Source: Nematostella vectensis (lineage: Eukaryota; Cnidaria; Anthozoa; Actiniaria; Edwardsiidae). From it: DNA of 64,000 bases. Shown here one piece after another: positions 57,191 to 64,000 of the stretch. The notes beneath the pieces were generated by a model that worked only from the letters and a program-made list of their open reading frames with translations, was not told where the DNA came from and searched no databases. The DNA lies in contig NC_064039.1 of the NCBI RefSeq assembly GCF_932526225.1, forward strand, positions 3,485,001-3,549,000. The letters are read 5' to 3'. The position numbers and the translations under genes are program-made. Each line of letters starts with the position of its first letter. Positions within the stretch are counted from its first letter, which is position 1.

Positions 57191-57562
57191 TTCTTGGTGT
57201 TCACGGTGTTACAGGTAGCGCTATAAAGAGGACCATACACCCTTATTTCTAGGTGTTCACGGTGTTACAGGTAGCGCTATAAAGAGGACCATCCACCCTT
57301 ATTTCTAGGTGTTCACGGTGTTACAGGTAGCGCTATAAAGAGGACCATACACCATTATTTCTTGGTGTTCACGGTGTTACAGGTAGCGCTATAAAGAGGA
57401 CCATACACCATTATTTCTTGGTGTTCACGGTGTTACAGGTAGCGCTATAAAGAGGACCATACACCATTATTTCTTGGTGTTCACGGTGTTACAGGTAGCG
57501 ATATAAAGAGGACCATACACCATTATTTCTTGGTGTTCACGGTGTTACAGGTAGCGCTATAA
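57188..57562. repeat. About 57-bp minisatellite
   Basis: About seven units of TTATTTCTTGGTGTTCACGG followed by TGTTACAGGTAGCGCTATAAAGAGGACCATACACCA. It shares TTATTTCTTG and GAGGACCATACAC with the preceding array, so one probably grew out of the other. Confidence 0.9.
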
Positions 57563-57971
57563 AACGAGTGTTTTATCAGTTGCTTATTTGGTGCGCAGTA
57601 TAAGCCCCATCCCCCTTCTCTAAAACCATTTCTTGCTGTTGTCAATTGACAGTGAATTCTTTTGGCGCTTGATTCCCTATGGGAAGGGGGGGGGGGGCAT
57701 GCCTCCGGACCCTGTCTGACTGGTTCACCCCTAACCACCTCTTTCCCTCCCCGTTACACAGACATACACATCTTGCCACCTCTGAGCACGGAACCTCTGT
57801 CCAAATTACCCCTTGCCTCCTCTCCCTTTACAACTCGCTTCTCACGAACCCAAGACATGAAAACTAAAACCGGGGGTGGTTTTCCAACAGGCTATATATT
57901 GAGGCAGGATCTCTACAAAGCACGTGCCTCCAGTGGTTTACAAGAAAAGTGCATCAAAAAGCAATCCCTGG

Positions 57972-59343
57972 TTAATCCCTGGCTTTACGTTGATCAGCGG
58001 TCTTCGCAGTTATGCCAGCCTCTGCTACAGCTGTAACTAATGGAGAGCTGATCGCGGGCTCTTGTGGTTGCTCGTCATCGCCGCTACCGTCGCTATCCGA
58101 GCACTCAGGGGAAGTCAAAACCGATTCCTCCTCGATCTCCCATTCCACAGGTTCCCCATCAGAGTCGATGTCGCTGTTAAGGGCCAGCGCCCGCCAATTG
58201 TAGCAATGCAGGGCGCTGGTCCTAGGCGACCACGTGGTATATGGCTGAAGGCGAGCAGAAGGCGCGAAAGCCCGTACGATTTCTTCTCTAGTCATGACGT
58301 CCATTCGGTCTGGTTGAGTTGCCATGTCTTGCCGAGTTGAGGGCGTGGCCGCTGAGATGAGCGCCAGAAGTCGTCGCCGGATAAGCGCAAGAAGTCGGAC
58401 CGTCAGATGCATATCTCGAACGATTTGGGCGTAACACTGGCGCAAGTACTCCGTAGACGACGCGGTCGCTCCATCAATTATTTCTTTTGTAACTTTGACT
58501 TGCGCATTTAACTTGTCAACGATCAACTTTGGATACGTAAGGACGCTGGCAATCATCTCTCTTGTTGCTAGGGCACCTGGTAGGTTGAGCCGGCTCTGGA
58601 TGGTCTGAAGGCGGTTCGTGATGTTATTTAAAAGCCCGCTGTGGTAGCTGGTAACAGCACTGTTTGTCAGGATCTCCTTTGCACGCAGCACGACTTTAAG
58701 TGTCTCCTGTCTCCTGTTTTTCAAATGCGTTTCACATTGATCGATAAAGGGGCTAGCACTGCGAATCCAAACTGTGATTTGGATAGCGGCGCGTCTCTTA
58801 AGCCAAAGAGTAAAGAGCACAAGACGATACAAGAGGAATCCGTGGAATAGAAAATAACCCAGGACAGTCAGTGGACCGATAGAGGCGAAAAGAACCATGG
58901 CGAGCCAGCAAAACAGCATGAATCCTCCGACTGTACAAACCACGAGAAGAGCGCAGAGGGCGAAACACCCAACCACAGTCCCGCATACGATAGCAGGTGG
59001 CGAGACGATGGTCATGAGAAGGGCAACCAGGGAGGCAAGTACAGGATGCTGTGCTCTGTATCTAAGGGCAGAAAAAGAGATAAAAAATCGTCAGGGCCGT
59101 AGCAGGGTCGTGCACCCCCCCAGTATTTTTTTTTATCAGCAGGGAATTGGTTGTGTAACCAAATGTGTCATCCTTAATAATACCTGTAAAACATACCAAC
59201 CTTCGAAATCTCCGAGCGTAGGCGTTTTCTCTGAGTACATGTAGAAGTTGTTCTTGCCGATGTATCGCCCATTCCTGGGCGCTAACCAAGAATCCCTGGA
59301 TAGCTTCGGGGCTACCTAAGACGGGAGGGGTAGGTCCCGGCAT
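57972..59343 (-). CDS. Promethin/LDAF1-like membrane-hairpin protein with long C-terminal region
   Basis: Two coding exons on the minus strand, 59343-59201 (ATG; MPGPTPPVLGSPEAIQGF) and 59061-57972, joined in phase 2, 410 aa. Residues about 20-50 are an amphipathic, basic helix ending YARRFRRYRAQHP. From about 53 to 130 is a long hydrophobic region with Pro-Pro and Gly breaks (TIVSPPAIVCGTVV, CTVGGFMLFCW, SIGPLTVLGYF), fitting a membrane hairpin or several short membrane segments. The HP-then-hydrophobic-hairpin pattern resembles promethin/LDAF1, a seipin partner in lipid-droplet formation, but LDAF1 is only about 160 aa. Here a further 200 residues of helices (ITNRLQTIQSRL, VDKLNAQVKVTKEIIDG) and an acidic Ser/Asp/Glu tail follow. 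The family call is tentative. A non-coding first exon ending at about 60042 is likely. Confidence 0.55.
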
Positions 59344-59800
59344 CTGGCACGGACGATGTCACCTAGGCCACTGCAATAAAACCCAAGTATTTTACAAGCT
59401 TCTCTTTCTTGCTTTTCTCTAGCCTCACCTCGTCTCAGCTTTGCACAAAGAAAAACCTCCTTGGCTAGATTTTTTTGAACTCATCTTATTTCACCTCAAA
59501 CTTAAATTCTTTTATCAAACCTCTTGGTATTTTTTTTAGGTCTAGTAATCACCAAACAGCGCGCGGTATTGAATTTTTCTACGTACGATACTGGAACGCG
59601 CGCGAAATAGATAAACTCGAATCTCTAGAATGTGTTTCTTTTTGCGCGCGTCATTATTCTATACCTCGGTCACGTTATCACACGATGGGACCCCCTAGAT
59701 AAACAGTTTTCCCACATGTGATAATGTGGGCCAATAAACGTTTCAGATGCAATTTTTTTCTCAGACGCGCCGTGTCCTGGATACACCTATTTTAATAAAC
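59344..59800. other. Intron in the 5' untranslated region of the promethin-like gene
   Basis: No coding sequence. On the minus strand an acceptor TTTATTGCAG near 59373 precedes the ATG exon. The block 59560-59650 is GC-rich with several GCGCGC words. It ends at a MITE. Confidence 0.35.
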
Positions 59801-60011
59801 GTTGTCAGTGCAAATGGCGAATGGTAATCGGCAGTTCTAAGAGGAATCACTTATAGGTATAATTATCATTAAAAATAAAGATGATAAGTAATATATAAAC
59901 AGTAATTATTAACATTTTCGTACATTCAGTAGAAATTTGACGAGTTTCATGGTATTTTTTGATTGGAGAACTGCCATTTGACAATCGCCATTTGCCATTT
60001 GGACTGACAAC
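59801..60011. mobile_element. MITE, GTTGTCAGTGCAAATG family, copy 2
   Basis: GTTGTCAGTGCAAATGGCGA at the left and CATTTGGACTGACAAC at the right are inverted ends with a single mismatch. AGAACTGCCATTTGACAATC next to the right end matches the copy at 8655-8842. Confidence 0.78.
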
Positions 60012-60176
60012 ATGTCAAATGTCTCTCAGACATACTCACAGGTATTGACTGCCGACGACATCTCCGGTCGATCTGCTACGACGAGAGTGCGCCTTGGTGC
60101 CACAGGACCTAGACAACCATTACCCAAGTCCTCGCCTTGATGAACTGGACGATGGCCTCATGACAATTGGTCCTTA

Positions 60177-60184
60177 TGACGTCA
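60177..60184. promoter_or_regulatory. CRE (TGACGTCA) in a probable bidirectional promoter
   Basis: A perfect palindromic CREB/ATF site lies between the probable 5' exon of the minus-strand promethin-like gene (ending about 60042 with CCT before GTGAGT) and the LHPP start at 60419. Spacing suits a shared promoter; use is not shown by the sequence. Confidence 0.45.
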
Positions 60185-60402
60185 TTTAATGATTTTCCGT
60201 GGTTGTCACACAACGATCTCTGCACACAAAAACGTAATATGAGTAGGTTGTTTCAGGGCTTGTTTTTAAAATTGTAGGAATTAGAACAGACGCCATACAT
60301 AATATAGACACAGTAAACAATATTACATTTCATTCTGTTTTGAATTTCTTATTTCATATTTAGCTTTACGTGACATTTATTTCTTGGTCCCAGTCTCCGT
60401 TT

Positions 60403-60447
60403 ATGGAGCGCGGTCATCATGGCGGACACAAAGCCAAAGTGGCTTGA
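60403..60447 (+). promoter_or_regulatory. Overlapping upstream ORF at the LHPP start
   Basis: ATG at 60403 opens a 14-codon frame ([14 protein letters not shown]) that runs out of frame across the LHPP ATG at 60419 and stops at 60445-60447. If the transcript starts upstream, it should reduce translation of the main frame. Confidence 0.4.
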
Positions 60448-63400
60448 AAGAAATGTGTCGGGTGTTTTGCTCGATATATCAGGTGTGCTGTACAATTCCG
60501 GAAAGGAAGGAGGAGAGGTTATACCCGGCTCAGTGGAAGCTTTGGAAAGGTAATAAATAATAAGTCCTTTTCAAATTTATTTAACCAAAGCTGTTTTTAA
60601 ATTTGTCTGTTTAAATCCCAGACAATTTTTACTAAGCTTATATAATCAGATTCCGATGAAAACCTAAGATTTCTTCATCCATTCACCTTAATTTTGAAGA
60701 AATACTTATTAAGAAGAAATGCCAACTACTGAAGTGGAAAGAGTGGAGGAGAGGAAAGTTTGCATCGCCGTAGCTTTTTTTTAGCTTTTTCTTCCTTACT
60801 TTATCTGAAACTTTATATCATTTCTCAGACTAAAAGCTGCCGGTTTTAAAGTCCGTTTATGCACCAACGAGACACAGTGCACACGCGAAGATCTTGTCAA
60901 GAAGCTTGGTCGATTTGGCTACAAACTATCTGTCAGTGAAATGTTTGCTCCAGCTCCTGCAATGCGAGCAGTTTTACAAAAGCGCGATCTTCGGCCACAT
61001 TTCTTGATCCACGCTGGAGGACGGCCTGACTTTGAAGGACTTAACTGTGACAATCCGAACTGTGTTGTCATTGGTGATGCAGCAGAGTCGTTCACGTATG
61101 AAAGCATGAACACTGCATTCAGAGTGCTACTGGAGAATCATACATTATTTTCCATGGGATACGGGTAAGGCAAAAAATAACTTATGCCTGGTGCACACTA
61201 GTGACATAATGACATAATGACATAGGCGGGTGTACCCTTATATTCATATGTTCAAGTGTGAATGGTCGACATTTTGACTTAAGCTCAACATAAAGACATG
61301 AACATAATAACATAAGAGAAAAAGACATGTTTTTTCTCTTATGTCATTATGTACATGTCGTTATGTCGGGCTTAGATAAAGTTAATTTATTATCCCATAT
61401 TTTCGGTGCCCCCCCCCTCCCCCCTCCAGAAAACTGAAGAAAGGAGCAAGGGATGGAACACGAGCAAGAGACTCCCTCAGGGATCAACATCGCTGTCAAA
61501 CTTAAAATACTGTACAATTATTGTGTTTTTTTTATCTTTAATAATATTTGTATGTCAATTAATAACAATGGTGTTGTATACGATTCCAAATAAAATATCT
61601 GTTTCTGTATCAGCTGCAAGCTGGTCAGAAAGTGGAGATGGGGGAATTGGCTGAAAAACACTAATTCAGAAAAAGTGAAGGCACTCAATTTCTCAAAGAT
61701 GTGACTAACTCCAGGTTTCAACCTGATAAAGGTTAATGCTATAGCTGACATGAAAGATGCAAAAAGGCTTCTTGATCTTCTCCTTGCAAGAAAAGTGAAG
61801 CATGTGATAAGAGAGAAAAAAGAGAGCAAGGAAGACGGCAAATCAGATATAAGCGAGAATTTTGATGACGGAAATGAGCGCTTTTATAGCATTAAAACGT
61901 TTTTTTTTTTATATTTTAGATATGGAACATAAGCATTTTGTAATATAATATAGCAGAAACCATAAAACATGTATTTAGGGTGTATACAGGTTTGCATTGC
62001 ATAGATAAAACATTAATACGTATCCTGGACTCCAGGTCAGTACGCAGCTCTTACAAGCTGCAATTTGATTAGGCAAATGAACAATATCCGCACCTCGACA
62101 CAAAGAACGAGAAGAATAGAGACAAAAGAACTCCTTTGTAGAACAAAGATAATAGGAGACAAAGCAGCTGTGTACTTACTCTGGACTCCTGGATAAAGCA
62201 TGGCAAATAACTTCCCCCAAACCAAAACAAGAAGTCTGATTTGACACTTTGTCAAATTATATAGTAGACAACTAGGTCTGCTAAAGCTATATGGAAAAAT
62301 TACAGTTTGTTAATTTTTGCCTTAAAACTAATGTCAGCACACCATTTTGTTAAGGACATTTTGGTGTCATAACTGGAGGTCTGTCAACCCCCCTGGTAAT
62401 ATATATAGCTGGGTACCCCTTACCCCATTTCCACCCACTGTGCTGCAAGCCGAAATGCCCACTAGACAACAAGTGACTTTATTTGAAAATCTTGTAACAA
62501 TTCTTTGATTAACTGAATGTCTGTGTGTCTTGCAGAAAATATTATAGAACAGATGGTCAATTGGTTCTGGATGTTGGACCATTCGCCAAGGCTCTAGAGG
62601 TTCTTACTTCCATTAAGTGCAGCTGCATTGCATTCACACTTAGCAGTGTGGTAGTAGGCCTAAAAATATTGGAGAGGCAAAATAAAGAAACATTTGGGGG
62701 GCACAGTCACGCCCTACTAGTTATTTCCTTATAATTTTCGAAAATATTGGAGAGGGGCATGTGCTCCACCCCCTGCTACGGCCCCGTTTAGAGGCAGTGT
62801 GACAGTAGTAAACAGTTTCACTACAGTTCTTCTCCTGTGCTTTCAACCATTACATTTTTATTAACATCAGCCATTTCCTTATATCAATTTAATAGTATGC
62901 TTGTGACACCAAGGCAGAAATTGTGGGAAAGCCTTCTGCCTTGTTCTTTACAACAGCCCTTGAGGATATGGGTGTGGCTGTCCAAGATGTAAGTTACACT
63001 ACACCATTAATTTCAATTGATGCATTGGTTAGGTGTGCAGTCAGAATTTGCTGATGCTGTGAGTAGCCACATGTTACTGTGGGAAATCAGACTAGGGTAT
63101 CAACTTTTTTCTTGCAGGCGATAATGATTGGAGATGATATACAGAACGATGTAGGCGGGGCTCAAGCTGCCGGTATCAGGGGGGTGCAAGTTAGAACAGG
63201 GAAATTCAGGTATCAAACCCATCAAGTGATCCTCCACAATGTCTCAAAATATGGCAACATAATTTCATTGTCTTCAACTAGTCTTTCATTTACGGGAAAA
63301 GCTTTTGCTTAACTGATGAATGCAGCTTGCTAGTTGATAAAGAATCCCAATCACAATTTGATTTCAGGCTCATAGCTGGGGGGTAAGGGGATATGTTGAA

Positions 63401-63711
63401 ACTGTATAAAAATTAAGTGTTATAATTTTTTTACCAAAATAAATCTGACAGAAACACATTCTTTGCATGCAATAAACCGTCGAATAGCTGCAATAGACAA
63501 CTGCCACACCCAAAACGTGACACAGAATCAGTTCCTTCTTCTCAACATTTCTAACAAATAGTTTTATTGTTTTAATTTGCACTAAAACATATTCAATAAT
63601 CATTTTATATTTTATAGACCAGAGGATGAAAAACACCCAACTGTGAAACCAGATGGATTTGTAGACAACTTAGCACATGCTGTAGGCCATATTGTCAAAT
63701 ATGGGAAATAG
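60419..63711 (+). CDS. LHPP: Phospholysine phosphohistidine inorganic pyrophosphate phosphatase
   Basis: Six exons: 60419-60549, 60829-61164, 62536-62599, 62896-62988, 63118-63209, 63618-63711, all in frame, 269 aa, against about 270 in vertebrates. HAD-family hydrolase with a C2 cap. Motif [10 protein letters not shown] holds the nucleophile Asp19 with Ser at the usual second Asp, as in other LHPP. Motif II is CTNE near residue 57; the motif III Lys is in VGKPSA (about 189); motif [15 protein letters not shown] starts at about 213. LHPP dephosphorylates phosphohistidine and phospholysine and cleaves pyrophosphate, in the cytosol and nucleus. It is head to head with the promethin-like gene and ends near the right edge, with a polyadenylation signal at 63747. 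Confidence 0.95.
61165..62535. other. Large LHPP intron with repeat fragments
   Basis: Within this intron, 61186-61370 has repeated GACATAATGACATAATGACA near the left and CTTATGTCATTATGTACATG near the right, an inverted-repeat arrangement like a MITE. The remaining sequence (61400-62535) has short open frames with no recognisable product. Confidence 0.5.
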
Positions 63712-63746
63712 AATCATTAGTTAACAGGCTGTTTTTGCTAGATTAA

Positions 63747-63752
63747 AATAAA
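63747..63752 (+). terminator. LHPP: LHPP polyadenylation signal
   Basis: AATAAA 36 bases after the LHPP stop codon at 63709-63711. Confidence 0.7.
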
Positions 63753-64000
63753 TATTTCAGGTTAGTCATGACAGTATAGTAAAACTATAATTGAATAATT
63801 ATACTATAATATGCCTTAGCAGAGCTTACTATGTACAAACAATAAGTCAGGCCCTTAGCCAGGGGGGGGGGGGGGTTAAAAGAATCCCCCACTCGACAGG
63901 AAGTTCTGCTCTAATAAAAGAAAATCAAGAGAGACTGGTTAGGAACATTACGTTACCTGAAATAAAGATTTGGTGCTTAATTTCATTTTAATTTCTTTTT
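63753..64000. other. Right edge, no gene seen
   Basis: AT-rich flank containing a 12-base G run at about 63863 (GCCAGGGGGG...TTAAAAGAATCCCCC), which resembles the poly-G/C stretches of the CAGGGGCGGATC elements but lacks their ends. Confidence 0.3.

Larger units (their letters stand above)
55506..57971. other. Repeat-rich intergenic stretch
   Basis: No gene is supported. It contains two MITEs (55708-55949 and 56477-56601), two adjoining minisatellites (56823-57560) and a unique AT-rich segment at about 55950-56470. The 3' untranslated region of the minus-strand gene that stops at 57972 must lie at its right end, but I found no clear polyadenylation signal. Confidence 0.5.

Noticed and set aside
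61750-61932. Lys/Glu-rich open frame in the LHPP intron
   Set aside because: Short, no splice partners and no similarity I recognise; it is AT-rich intron sequence.

Overview
The window looks like nuclear DNA of a cnidarian, most likely an anthozoan such as a sea anemone. It is AT-rich with GT-AG introns, short exons, many small inverted-repeat transposons (MITEs), minisatellites inside introns and a Penelope-like retroelement. Its protein-coding genes are animal genes (ORP5/8, LHPP, a Tudor/MYND germline protein). The species call is inference. I built exon models by hand from splice sites and checked that every splice keeps the reading frame.

Layout from left to right. (1) 424-15035, plus strand: a highly charged coiled-coil protein with two alternative first exons (ATG at 424 and at 3108), twelve consecutive frame-neutral exons (eleven of them 27-48 nt) encoding Glu/Arg-rich segments, and two alternative 3' ends (12263-12547 or 13569-15035), both rich in a Pro-x-Trp...Leu-Lys-Lys motif. 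Its general layout recalls invertebrate thin-filament proteins (troponin I/T), but I cannot assign it. (2) 15660-18248, plus strand: an intact Penelope-like reverse transcriptase with a GIY-YIG endonuclease, followed by a hammerhead-ribozyme-like motif at 18370-18411. (3) 20851-36224, minus strand: one very large gene (about 2,719 aa, 10 coding exons) encoding an RRM, a MYND zinc finger and eight extended Tudor domains, i.e. a Vreteno/TDRD1-type piRNA-pathway scaffold. (4) 37080-54433, plus strand: an ORP5/ORP8 (OSBPL8-like) lipid-transfer protein of about 904 aa, with two alternative first exons that both start MAEN, a PH domain, an oxysterol-binding-related domain and a C-terminal membrane anchor. 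(5) 54826-57560: minisatellites and MITEs. (6) 57972-59343, minus strand: a membrane-hairpin protein with a promethin/LDAF1-like N-terminus. (7) 60419-63711, plus strand: LHPP, a HAD-family phosphatase, complete at 269 aa.

The Tudor gene and the ORP gene are head to head across about 0.85 kb. The promethin-like gene and LHPP are also head to head and probably share a promoter containing a perfect CRE. The genes are not an operon or a pathway; the common biology is limited to lipid handling (ORP5/8 and possibly the promethin-like protein).

The points most worth a second look are the RRM-MYND-8xTudor fusion, the symmetric microexon cassette gene, the hammerhead-like element of the Penelope copy, and the repeated occurrence of tandem duplications that straddle splice sites, at least three times in the ORP gene and once over the 3' end of the Tudor gene.
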